Shown piece after piece: positions 1 to 6,723 of a DNA stretch of 25,973 nucleotides. The stretch's first letter is position 1. Every line of letters begins with the position of its first letter. The notes beneath the pieces were generated by a model, which did no database searches, had not been told where the DNA came from, and saw only the letters and a program-made list of their open reading frames with translations. A program made the position numbers and the translations under genes. This stretch comes from Porphyromonadaceae bacterium UBA7180 (GTDB lineage Bacteria > Bacteroidota > Bacteroidia > Bacteroidales > Muribaculaceae). The stretch is taken from the NCBI GenBank assembly GCA_002491165.1, contig DKVK01000017.1, positions 1 through 25,973 on the forward strand. Direction: 5' to 3'.

Positions 1-17
1 CTGAAAATCGGGGAGTA

Positions 18-147
18 TTATACCGGCGAGGGCATACCGTCTTCTGACCATAACCAGGTTTTTTGGTCATCATTGCTGTCGATGACTTTCCATTCGGAAA
101 AGTTCTCTTGTGTGAAGTTGTCCTCTGCCGAGAATCCCACCCTGAAG
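18..147 (-). pseudogene. Fragment of a choice-of-anchor-J (cleaved-adhesin type) surface protein
   Basis: Read on the minus strand, this stretch encodes a segment containing NFTQENFSEWKVIDSNDD followed by QKTW. That is the N-terminal signature of the choice-of-anchor-J / cleaved adhesin fold (F..W.VID.N.D..TW) found in secreted Bacteroidales adhesins. It also resembles residues 27-53 of the large adhesin at 6724-9747 (FDLSSRDGFTQ...YDRDNQVWSW). The frame meets a stop at 18-20, far too early for the domain, and upstream it has no credible continuation past about 148, where the plus strand becomes the better coding strand. The plus-strand reading of the same bases gives unusual codons and composition for this genome. 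This is therefore a scrap of a gene, cut at both ends. The domain assignment comes from motif recognition; the exact edges are inferred. Confidence 0.5.
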
Positions 148-1875
148 ACGGGCCCGTCGGCCAACAGCATGAAAGTGGACGTAGTGACCTCCGCTTCAGG
201 CCAGCAGACCACTCCTACCGTACAATTCAACCTCATCACTCAGGGTGAGGGAATCACCGTTCCTGACAATTCCTTCGCTTTCGACTACAAAGACGGCGAC
301 GCCTGGAAAACAGTCGAGAAAAACAGCTGGGGCATGTACTCGGCACCCTCGGGCGCCGACATGCGCATAATCCCCAACGCCGGCTTTGAGGTAGCCTCTC
401 TGAAGATCCAAAGCACCGGTGCCGCTATCGAAGGCACCACCGAGGACGGTGCCTTCCTCTTCAAGAACACTATCCCCGACTATGACGGTGCCATCCTCAC
501 GCTCCGCGCAGCTTCAAACGCCATCCGGTTCTCCATCACGGCAGACTATGCCAAGAACCTTTCAGCCGTGCTCCAGTACCGCGAAAGCGACAAGGGGGCA
601 CAGACGCTGACCATCGGCCGCACAAAGACCGACTTTATTTATGAAGAAGCCAACCCCCTTGTCTTCACTCCCGTCGAAGGCGGGAAAATCCTCAAAGTCA
701 CAAACAACGGCGAGACAGTCAACCCCATAGGCTGGGAAGGCTCGGTCGGTTACCAGATATTAGTTGAAAACGGCGACAACTTCGTAGTTGAAACCGAAGG
801 CCCCGCTTGCGAAGTAACAGTCCAGGCCGTGGAAGGGGGAGCCGGCCTCGACTCCTTCTATTTCACACGTCGCGACGGCACCGTTGAGAAACTGACCGGC
901 ACAGAAGCCACACTCACCGGCAAACAGGGCGAAAAGATTACAGTCTCCCCACGCCCCGGCACGGCCTTCAAATACCTCTTCGGCTCCAACGGTATGGAAA
1001 CCAACCCGAGCGACGACACCGAAAACTGGTTCCGCATAGTTCCGGGCGCCAACGGTACTTCCCCGGCTCTCGTTATGGTCAGCGGCGAACGCAGCGTTCA
1101 GGGCGTTACCGTCGACGTTGACAACGCAGCTGCCATCACCCTCACCGACAAGGGCGGCCGCGGCAATGTCATAACGCTCGCCGACAGCGTGAACACCCTC
1201 AGCTCTTCCTCCTTCACCAACGCACTCTCCATCAAAGCCAATGACGGCTACCAGCTCACCGAAGTGACCTACAACGGCGACGCAGTGCAGGCCAACGGCC
1301 AGGGAGCCTACAACGTGACGGCATCCGAGGGAGGTTACATCCAGATACGCTCGCGCCGTTCCCCCGTGGCTACGACAGTCAACTTCGCAGGCGATCCCGC
1401 ACAGTTCACACTCCGCGTAAACGGCCAGCAAGTGGAAAGCGCCAACTCTATCAACGTCCGTACCTACGATGAAATAACCGTAGCTCCCGCCGCCGGCTAT
1501 GACCTCCTCTCCCTGGCTGTGAGGGAATCCGCAGCCGCCGACGTTACCAAGGGTGAAGGCAATTATACCATCTACCTCAAGGACGCTGAGGTCAACAGCG
1601 TGAACGTGGCCCTTACAATCACCGAAAAGAACCCCTCGGAGGGTAACGTGATAGTAGTTGCAACGGCGATGAAAACTACATCAAGTTCTACGAGACGGTC
1701 TACAGCGATGCCGAACAGCGCTACATCGTGGTTAAAGTGCTTGAAAACAATACTGTCAACGAGGTTACAAAAGGCAACTTCGTACAGGTTTATCTCAAGA
1801 CGGGCGCTGCCCGTTACAGCTACGTGCGCGTCAACGGCAAAGACGTGGAGTGCTCCGGGCGCAGCGTTTATGTAA
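73..1875 (+). CDS. 5'-truncated N-terminal part of a repeat-domain T9SS surface protein (frameshifted)
   Basis: This frame is open from base 1; the first usable in-frame start is TTG at 73, but convincing coding sequence only begins near 148. No signal peptide is present, so the true N-terminus is missing. Codons up to about 1657 encode roughly 500 residues of beta-rich sequence made of loosely related modules of 80-90 residues, each with a strand pattern such as V.V...G...F...V.G and an aromatic/GY or GT core (for example around AAGYDLLSL and ANDGYQLTEV). These resemble immunoglobulin-like or bacterial-repeat modules of secreted Bacteroidales proteins. After about codon 530 the frame turns into Ser/Thr/Arg-rich nonsense, while the frame starting at 1647 takes over (next entry). 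The two ORFs are one gene broken by a one-base change. Ligand and function are unknown; the gene product is expected outside the cell. Confidence 0.7.
   Translation: MLSMTFHSEKFSCVKLSSAENPTLKTGPSANSMKVDVVTSASGQQTTPTVQFNLITQGEGITVPDNSFAFDYKDGDAWKTVEKNSWGMYSAPSGADMRIIPNAGFEVASLKIQSTGAAIEGTTEDGAFLFKNTIPDYDGAILTLRAASNAIRFSITADYAKNLSAVLQYRESDKGAQTLTIGRTKTDFIYEEANPLVFTPVEGGKILKVTNNGETVNPIGWEGSVGYQILVENGDNFVVETEGPACEVTVQAVEGGAGLDSFYFTRRDGTVEKLTGTEATLTGKQGEKITVSPRPGTAFKYLFGSNGMETNPSDDTENWFRIVPGANGTSPALVMVSGERSVQGVTVDVDNAAAITLTDKGGRGNVITLADSVNTLSSSSFTNALSIKANDGYQLTEVTYNGDAVQANGQGAYNVTASEGGYIQIRSRRSPVATTVNFAGDPAQFTLRVNGQQVESANSINVRTYDEITVAPAAGYDLLSLAVRESAAADVTKGEGNYTIYLKDAEVNSVNVALTITEKNPSEGNVIVVATAMKTTSSSTRRSTAMPNSATSWLKCLKTILSTRLQKATSYRFISRRALPVTATCASTAKTWSAPGAAFM
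148..159. repeat. Perfect 12-bp palindrome at a coding-strand switch
   Basis: GACGGGCCCGTC is its own reverse complement. It lies where good coding potential switches from the minus strand (left) to the plus strand (right). The flanks are not mirror images (TTCAGG against GGCCAA after the CCCGTC half), so it is not a simple fold-back copy. It could mark an inversion endpoint, a recombination scar or an assembly chimera. Confidence 0.6.
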
Positions 1876-2741
1876 TAGTTGACGAACGCACCACCATCGA
1901 CGCCCTTTCATACGTTCCCTGCCAGGTTTCCGGAGGCTCATCGATCGACGACGAGCGCCACCAAATTATGGGCGAAATGAAATTTGAAGTCAACGGCGAA
2001 GTGGTAAGCTCCTTCGAGGCCACCACCGGCATGACAGTCAAACTCCTCCCGAAGGCCAACCACGGTTATAAGTTCGACCACATAGAACTTTATTATCCCG
2101 GCGTTCTCGACGGCCAGGGTACCCGCATTGAGGGTGAAACTTACACTTTCACAGCCACCGACATCGCCCAGGAGAACCTCCTCTTCAAAGGTGTGTTCAC
2201 AGTCGACGATGAACACCCCATCTTCGTTGTCCGCGGCAACAACGCCTGGGAACTCGACGAATCCGGCCAGGTTACTACCTCACCGCTCGGCGAAGTTGTA
2301 ATCCTCCAGACCGATGGAACTCAGAAACGCGAGTTCACCGGTTACGCAGGCGACATCGCTCATCTCCGCGTTACTGTAAATTCAGAGGAAATAGCCAAGA
2401 ATTATAAAGTTGAGTCATACTGCCTGATGAGAGGCTTCCCCAACAACCGTATCCCCGCGGATTACGTTATCAAGGCCGAAGACGCCGATGACAACGGTGA
2501 AATCTGGGTATGCGCGATAGTGCGTAAGAAAGGACAGGGAATTTCGGGTGTGGAAGCCAACGGCGAACTCACCTACGAAGCCGCCACGGCTACGCTCACA
2601 GCTCCGGCGCGTGTAGAAATCTACACGCTGACAGGCGTGAAGGTACTTACCTCCGAAGCCGGCAACGTAAGCCTTGAACAGCTTGCCGAAGGCCTTTACA
2701 TCGCAGTAAGCGGCAACAAGACCCTCAAATTCCGCAAATAA
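1728..2741 (+). CDS. C-terminal part of the frameshifted surface protein, with T9SS type A-like sorting tail
   Basis: ATG at 1728 is only the first methionine in this frame. The frame is open from 1647, and the residues just upstream (NGDENYIKFYETVYSDAEQRY) continue the protein read in the preceding ORF. The segment holds two or three more beta-rich modules (one around MKFEVNGEVVSSFEATTG). The last 70 residues, roughly 268-337, have the form of a Por secretion-system tail: V.IYTLTGVKV, then LAEGLYIAVSGNK and a basic end LKFRK. Such tails direct export by T9SS and are normally cleaved at the surface. A clear hairpin terminator follows the stop. If the frameshift is real, this part would be translated only by internal initiation and would lack a signal peptide, so it would not be exported. 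Confidence 0.75.
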   Translation: MVKVLENNTVNEVTKGNFVQVYLKTGAARYSYVRVNGKDVECSGRSVYVIVDERTTIDALSYVPCQVSGGSSIDDERHQIMGEMKFEVNGEVVSSFEATTGMTVKLLPKANHGYKFDHIELYYPGVLDGQGTRIEGETYTFTATDIAQENLLFKGVFTVDDEHPIFVVRGNNAWELDESGQVTTSPLGEVVILQTDGTQKREFTGYAGDIAHLRVTVNSEEIAKNYKVESYCLMRGFPNNRIPADYVIKAEDADDNGEIWVCAIVRKKGQGISGVEANGELTYEAATATLTAPARVEIYTLTGVKVLTSEAGNVSLEQLAEGLYIAVSGNKTLKFRK

Positions 2742-2761
2742 GTTTTTGCTTCACTGACAAT

Positions 2762-2803
2762 AAACCTCCGCAAAGGCCCACGCCTCGCGGAGGTTTTCTT
2801 TTT
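2762..2803 (+). terminator. Rho-independent terminator of the surface-protein gene
   Basis: A perfect 10-bp stem (AAACCTCCGC at 2762-2771 with GCGGAGGTTT at 2787-2796) encloses a 15-base loop and runs into TCTTTTT. It starts 20 bases after the stop at 2741. On the minus strand the T-run is weak, so it mainly serves the plus-strand gene. Confidence 0.85.
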
Positions 2804-2859
2804 ATCGTCGCGGTTAGCCGAGATGGCTACGAGAAAGCGGCTTTATACGGGAGAGTCGG

Positions 2860-3462
2860 TCAGGCGAGTTCCCCTTCCCCCTGGCGGGTAATTTCGATTT
2901 CCGGGCCGGTGCAGTCCACTACCGTGGATAGGACGGCGGGACGGCGCCCGGCATCAAGCAGGATGTCCACCCGGCCGTCATAGATGTCGAGTAGCAGCGA
3001 GGGTTCGCTCATGTAATCGTCGTCCGGCGCCTCTACGGAAGTGGTGAGAATGGGATTGCCGAGTTCGCGCACTATGGCGAGGTCGGTCCCGCAGGCCGGG
3101 ATGCGTATTCCAACACTCTTGCGTCCTTTGAAAGCGCGTGGCAACGTGGAGGCGGCGCGGCAGATAAAGGTGAACGGTCCGGGAGTGTTGCGGCGCATCA
3201 TCATGAAGATGTCGTTGTCAAGGCGCCCATACTTCGCCGCCTCGGCAATGTCGGCGCATACTATCGAAAGCGTCTGCTTCTCGGGATTGATGCCTTTGAG
3301 GCGGCAGATGGCATCGATGGCTTTCGGGTTAAGGGCGTCGCAGGCAAGCGCATACATAGTGTCGGTGGGCCATATCATGGTCTGGCCGGCCCGAAGGTCG
3401 CGGGCTATCTCTTGTAACTGACGGTCAGACGGCGCGTCGTTCCATATCTTTATAGTCTTCAT
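2860..3462 (-). CDS. yciO: YciO/YrdC-family threonylcarbamoyl-AMP synthase-like protein
   Basis: The product is 200 residues, the normal length for the YrdC/YciO group. Members that make threonylcarbamoyl-AMP from threonine, bicarbonate and ATP support the t6A37 tRNA modification; the YciO branch is closely related and its exact substrate is less settled. Visible family motifs: WPTDTMYAL at 31-39, a KG..PEKQTLSIV segment at 56-68 in place of the KxR lysine region, NTPGPFTFI at 92-100, VGIRIPA at 117-123, and STVVD at 179-183. The spacing and TPG.FTFI / LTTS details match E. coli YciO better than the longer Sua5/TsaC proteins. I chose ATG 3462 over the upstream ATG at 3504 because the promoter -7 box at 3493-3500 lies between them. 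The gene is transcribed divergently from the nucleosidase gene. Confidence 0.88.
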   Translation of the reverse strand: MKTIKIWNDAPSDRQLQEIARDLRAGQTMIWPTDTMYALACDALNPKAIDAICRLKGINPEKQTLSIVCADIAEAAKYGRLDNDIFMMMRRNTPGPFTFICRAASTLPRAFKGRKSVGIRIPACGTDLAIVRELGNPILTTSVEAPDDDYMSEPSLLLDIYDGRVDILLDAGRRPAVLSTVVDCTGPEIEITRQGEGELA

Positions 3463-3492
3463 GATGTTTGCTGATTCAAGTATATTCAATTG

Positions 3493-3524
3493 CGAAATTA
3501 ACAATTATTTATGGAATCCGCAAA
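3493..3524 (-). promoter_or_regulatory. Bacteroidota-type promoter for the yciO-like gene
   Basis: On the minus strand a TTTG -33 element (complement of CAAA, 3521-3524) is followed after exactly 20 bases by TAATTTCG (3493-3500), one mismatch from TAnnTTTG. Transcription would start about 25 bases before the ATG at 3462. It rules out the upstream ATG at 3504. Confidence 0.7.
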
Positions 3525-3541
3525 TTCGCGGCTGCCAAATA

Positions 3542-3572
3542 TTGTGCGTGACGAAAAAAAGCGGTAATTTTG
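3542..3572 (+). promoter_or_regulatory. Bacteroidota-type promoter for the nucleosidase gene
   Basis: TTG at 3542-3544 is followed after 20 bases by TAATTTTG at 3565-3572, a perfect TAnnTTTG box. The start codon is at 3596, giving a leader of about 18-20 bases. It lies back to back with the promoter of the divergent gene; the two -33 elements are about 18 bases apart. Confidence 0.8.
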
Positions 3573-3595
3573 CAGTGTCAAAACGTGTAACGACA

Positions 3596-4282
3596 ATGAA
3601 GATAGCTATTATAGTGGCGATGGAGAAGGAGTTGGCACTGCTTCTCCCGCTTATCATGGACAAGAAAACGCGTAGCATCGACGGCAAGGAAGTGACCGAA
3701 GGGCGTCTTGGCAACCACGATGTAGTAGTGGTACTTTGCGGCATCGGCAAGGTGAACGCCGCCCTCTCCACTTATGCCCTCATCCGCGCCGAATGTCCGG
3801 ACATGGTAATCAATACCGGTGTGTGTGGCGGAGCCGACATTAAGACCGGCATTTGCGACGTGCTGGTTGCCGACGAGGTGGCTTACCACGACGTATGGTG
3901 CGGCCCGGAGACGGAATACGGTGCGGCCTGCGGACTTCCGGCACGCATGGAGTGCGACCGCCGCACGGTGGAGAAAGCCCGCGAAGTGCTCACCGGCGGA
4001 AAGGTGCATTTCGGTCTGCTCTGCTCCGGCGATAAGTTTATCTGCAAACCGGAAGAGGTAGTGGAGATAAAGGTGCATTTCCCCGACGCGCTTGGCGTGG
4101 ACATGGAATCGGGTGCCATAGCGCAGACTTGCCTGCGCGAAGGCGTGCCGTTCGTCATAGTGCGTGCTATCAGCGACACGCCGGGCAGCGGACATAACAT
4201 TGAGCAATACGAAGGCTTCTGGGAGAATGCCCCGCAGAGCACCTTCCACACCCTGTTACGACTTCTCGAACAGATAGACTGA
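3596..4282 (+). CDS. mtnN: 5'-methylthioadenosine/S-adenosylhomocysteine nucleosidase
   Basis: A cytosolic enzyme that removes adenine from methylthioadenosine and S-adenosylhomocysteine, clearing inhibitory by-products of SAM-dependent methylation and feeding methionine and autoinducer-2 metabolism. The product is 228 residues, the usual length. It aligns by eye with E. coli MTAN: MKIAIIVAMEKE with the acid/base Glu12, GIGKVNAA at 49-56, VINTGVCGG at 71-79, YHDV at 97-100, VDMESGAIA at 168-176 with the ribose-binding Met170-Glu171, and VRAISD with the purine-contacting Asp194. ATG 3596 is chosen because it begins this conserved strand and sits just after a strong promoter; the frame is open further upstream to 3461. 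A related futalosine hydrolase is the main alternative, but the VDMES and AISD motifs fit the nucleosidase. Confidence 0.92.
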   Translation: MKIAIIVAMEKELALLLPLIMDKKTRSIDGKEVTEGRLGNHDVVVVLCGIGKVNAALSTYALIRAECPDMVINTGVCGGADIKTGICDVLVADEVAYHDVWCGPETEYGAACGLPARMECDRRTVEKAREVLTGGKVHFGLLCSGDKFICKPEEVVEIKVHFPDALGVDMESGAIAQTCLREGVPFVIVRAISDTPGSGHNIEQYEGFWENAPQSTFHTLLRLLEQID

Positions 4283-4328
4283 CAATCCGATAATCAGGAC
4301 GCTTCAGTACTCCCTTTGCTTTTTTATT

Positions 4329-4401
4329 CTTAGCTATCTTAGCTGACTGCCAATGGCTTTGCCAACTTAGCTATGTTAACTATCTTAGCCAACTACCTAT
4401 A
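4329..4401. repeat. Degenerate tandem array of 9-bp units
   Basis: The noncoding gap after mtnN contains consecutive 9-mers: CTTAGCTAT, CTTAGCTGA, a 10-base degenerate unit, CTTTGCCAA, CTTAGCTAT, GTTAACTAT, CTTAGCCAA, CTACCTATA. Unit starts stay in register over 73 bases apart from one extra base. The plus-strand frames carry stops, so it is not a coding repeat. Function is unknown; it may be a protein-binding cluster or an interspersed intergenic repeat. Confidence 0.65.
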
Positions 4402-4447
4402 ACCGAGCCGGAGGTGAGCATCCCAGCGTCCTTAATTCTTGCTTAAA

Positions 4448-5377
4448 ATGATTAGCCGGGCACATGCTAAAAATCTGGTAATGCCGGTATCGATGGTACT
4501 CGGTGCTGTGTTCTATCCGTGGATGGGATACCTGGAGTGGATTTCGCCATATCTCATCTTCGTGATGCTTTGTATCCCTTATTGCAGGTTGAAATTCAGC
4601 GACCTGAAAGTCGGCAAGGAACATTTCGAGCTGCTTGCCATACAGATGCTCATGGCGGCAGCGGTCTACTTTGCGCTCCTTCCGCTGGGTGACACCGTCG
4701 CCGGCGGAACAATGCTTTGCGTCTTCATACCCACAGCCACGGCGGCTCCCGTAATCACGTCGCTGCTTGGGGGACGCCTTAAGTTCGTGGCTTCTTACCA
4801 ACTGGTATGCAACATCTTCGTGGCACTCGTGGGACCATTGGTACTCGCCGCCGTGGGCACGCACCCCGAGCTGACCTTCTTCGAGTCGGCATGGCTCATC
4901 TGCCGCAAGGTTTTCCCGCTGCTGCTCTGCCCTATGGCCGTGGCTTTCCTGCTCAAAAAACTGGCTCCGAAGGCGCACCATGTAATAGCCAACCATCAGG
5001 CGCTCTCGTTCTACATCTGGGCTTTCTCTCTCTTCATAGTAGTCGGCAACTGCGTCAGCTTCGCCATAAAGAATTATTCGGCGCAGAATGTGGTGCCGAT
5101 GCTTCTTCTGGCATTGGGAGCCCTGGTTGTCTGCCTCGTGCAGTTCGAGGCAGGACGCTGGTTGGGCGGAAAGTTCGGCGACAAGGTATCGGCCGGACAG
5201 AGTTTCGGACAGAAGAACACCGTTCTCGGCGTCTGGCTCGCGCTGACTTACCTCGACCCGCTGTCTTCCATCGGCATGGCGGCATACATCATCTGGCAGA
5301 ATCTCTTCAACTCCTGGCAACTGATGCGCCACAAAGAGGACACGGAATTTCCGGTGAACCCCGAAACCGCACCCTGA
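4448..5377 (+). CDS. Bile-acid:sodium symporter (BASS/SBF)-like membrane transporter
   Basis: The product is a 309-residue, strongly hydrophobic protein with about nine or ten membrane segments, the size and layout of the SBF/BASS superfamily, sodium-coupled carriers of organic anions and bile acids in the inner membrane. Supporting features are a short basic N-terminus, the PTATAAPVITSLLGG segment at about residues 96-110 (a helix-break region typical of the core domain), and SFGQKNTVLGVWLAL near 255-269, which matches the conserved E/G-x-x-QN helix break near the end of the family. ATG 4448 is used; an in-frame TTG nine bases earlier is less likely. It lies between mtnN and mdh, without a clear promoter of its own. 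The substrate cannot be told from sequence. Confidence 0.78.
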   Translation: MISRAHAKNLVMPVSMVLGAVFYPWMGYLEWISPYLIFVMLCIPYCRLKFSDLKVGKEHFELLAIQMLMAAAVYFALLPLGDTVAGGTMLCVFIPTATAAPVITSLLGGRLKFVASYQLVCNIFVALVGPLVLAAVGTHPELTFFESAWLICRKVFPLLLCPMAVAFLLKKLAPKAHHVIANHQALSFYIWAFSLFIVVGNCVSFAIKNYSAQNVVPMLLLALGALVVCLVQFEAGRWLGGKFGDKVSAGQSFGQKNTVLGVWLALTYLDPLSSIGMAAYIIWQNLFNSWQLMRHKEDTEFPVNPETAP

Positions 5378-5395
5378 AAAGTTTAAGGCAACAAT

Positions 5396-5427
5396 TTTGC
5401 TCTTGTACAAAATTAATTGTAATTTTG
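5396..5427 (+). promoter_or_regulatory. Bacteroidota-type promoter for mdh
   Basis: TTTG at 5396-5399, a 20-base spacer, then TAATTTTG at 5420-5427, a perfect match to the Bacteroidota pattern. The predicted start near 5433 leaves a leader of about 110 bases before mdh. That leader holds 6-bp arms TTCCGG/CCGGAA (5436-5441 and 5464-5469) around a CC-GAAA-GG mini-hairpin. Confidence 0.8.
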
Positions 5428-5442
5428 CAAAAGATTTCCGGG

Positions 5443-5538
5443 ATGTATGGCCGAAAGGTTTCTCCGGAACGTTCCACTATAAATTACAACTTTGATAACA
5501 GACTGAACATCAATATATTATCCAAACATTTAAGTTAA
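5443..5538 (+). other. Possible 31-codon leader ORF upstream of mdh
   Basis: An ATG within the long mdh leader opens a 31-residue frame (MYGRKVSPERST...SKHLS) that ends five bases before the mdh start. Composition is Asn/Ile/Ser-rich and reflects the AT-rich leader, with no recognisable motif. It may be a translated upstream ORF coupled to mdh, or chance. Confidence 0.2.
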
Positions 5539-5543
5539 AAGCA

Positions 5544-6473
5544 ATGTCAAAAGTAACAGTTGTAGGCGCCGGCAACGTAGGCGCAACCGCAGCTAACGTC
5601 ATGGCCGTGCGCGGCGTGGCCGACGAAGTAGTAATGATCGATATTAAAGAAGGCGTATCCGAAGGCAAAGCCATGGATATGATGCAGACAGCAAACCTTC
5701 TGGACATGAACACCCGCGTAATCGGCGTGACAAACGACTACTCCAAAACTGCCGACTCCGACGTGGTGATCATCACCTCCGGCCTTCCCCGCAAACCGGG
5801 TATGACACGCGAAGAGCTCATCGGCGTAAACGCCGGCATCGTTAAACAAGTGACCGAAAGCGTGCTGGCCCACAGCCCCAACGCCGTAATCATCTGCGTA
5901 TCCAACCCCATGGACACGATGACTTACCTCATCCACCGTATCTCCGGTCTGCCCAAAAACCGCATTATCGGTATGGGTGGCGCGCTCGACTCCAGCCGCT
6001 TCAAATTCTATCTTAGCCAGGCTCTGGGCGCCAACCCCAACGAGGTGGAAGGCTTCGTAATCGGCGGCCACGGCGACACCACCATGATTCCGATGAAGCG
6101 CTTTGCCGCTTACCGCGGAGTCCCCGCCACCACACTGCTCGACGAGGAGACAATGCAGAAAGTGGTTGCCATCACAATGGTTGGCGGCGCCACACTTACA
6201 AAGCTGCTCGGCACATCGGCATGGTACGCTCCCGGCGCAGCCGCAGCTGAAGTGGCTGAAGCCATCATCCACGACGAAAAGGCCATGATTCCCTGCTCCT
6301 GCCTGCTCGAAGGTGAATACGGCGAAAAAGACCTCTGCATCGGCGTACCCGCCATCATAGGCAAAAACGGTATCGAACGCATCATCGAGCTTGACCTCAA
6401 CGACGAGGAGCGCGTACTCTTCGCCAAGAGCGCAGCCGCCGTCCACAAAACAAACGAAGCCCTCCCCTGCTAA
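5544..6473 (+). CDS. mdh: Malate dehydrogenase, NAD-dependent, LDH-like type
   Basis: This enzyme interconverts malate and oxaloacetate with NAD(H). In Bacteroidales it belongs to the reductive arm from oxaloacetate through fumarate to succinate and propionate. The product is 309 residues, normal for the LDH-like bacterial MDH group. Visible residues: dinucleotide fold VVGAGNVG at 6-13; Asp33 at the end of strand two (MID), which selects NAD over NADP; LPRKPGMTR at 81-89, in which Arg83 stands where lactate dehydrogenases have Gln, so malate rather than lactate is the substrate; Arg89, Asn121, Arg152; and the catalytic pair Asp149 and His176 (GGHGDTT). It has its own strong promoter and terminator and reads as a single-gene unit. 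Confidence 0.97.
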   Translation: MSKVTVVGAGNVGATAANVMAVRGVADEVVMIDIKEGVSEGKAMDMMQTANLLDMNTRVIGVTNDYSKTADSDVVIITSGLPRKPGMTREELIGVNAGIVKQVTESVLAHSPNAVIICVSNPMDTMTYLIHRISGLPKNRIIGMGGALDSSRFKFYLSQALGANPNEVEGFVIGGHGDTTMIPMKRFAAYRGVPATTLLDEETMQKVVAITMVGGATLTKLLGTSAWYAPGAAAAEVAEAIIHDEKAMIPCSCLLEGEYGEKDLCIGVPAIIGKNGIERIIELDLNDEERVLFAKSAAAVHKTNEALPC

Positions 6474-6500
6474 TCAAGCGGCTTCCGACAAAGAAACAAG

Positions 6501-6536
6501 AAGAGCCCCGGCCAACTTTCGCCGGAGCTCTTTTTT
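6501..6536 (+). terminator. Rho-independent terminator of mdh
   Basis: AAGAGC-C-CCGGC (6501-6512) pairs with GCCGG-A-GCTCTT (6521-6532) with one mismatched base pair and an 8-base loop, followed by a T-run. It lies 27 bases after the mdh stop. Confidence 0.88.
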
Positions 6537-6617
6537 AGAATTGATGAGCAGGCAAGTCTATCAGAGCTATAAGATTTATAGAAGTTTGCGCGGAGGTATC
6601 ATCTCCTCCATTGCATG

Positions 6618-6656
6618 AAAAAGAGCCCCGCGGCACGGATTTCCGGCTGCGGGGCT
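6618..6656 (-). terminator. Rho-independent terminator of the minus-strand secreted-protein operon
   Basis: On the minus strand, AGCCCCGC (complement of 6649-6656) pairs with GCGGGGCT (complement of 6624-6631) and is followed by CTTTTT. It lies about 70 bases downstream of the adhesin stop. Together with the mdh terminator it fills the 250-base convergent gap, in which I see no gene. Confidence 0.85.
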
Positions 6657-6723
6657 TGGCTATGTTGGACTTTTGCCAGTTGGCTCGGCCTTACGGCTTC
6701 GCCTTTTCTTCAAACAAGGAGTG

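Noticed and set aside
1..300. Fold-back (inverted duplication) assembly artefact at the palindrome
   Set aside because: Sequence left of the palindrome is not the reverse complement of the sequence to its right, so a simple fold-back is excluded, though another kind of chimera is not.
1640..1670. Programmed -1 ribosomal frameshift in the surface-protein gene
   Set aside because: No slippery heptamer or stable downstream pseudoknot is visible, and the shifted frame is not known to be used in this family.
4329..4401. CRISPR-like array
   Set aside because: Units are 9 bp, contiguous and degenerate, without unique spacers, and no cas gene is nearby.
5547..6446. 299-codon minus-strand ORF opposite mdh
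   Set aside because: It mirrors the codon bias of mdh, is unusually rich in His and Cys, and has no domain of its own.
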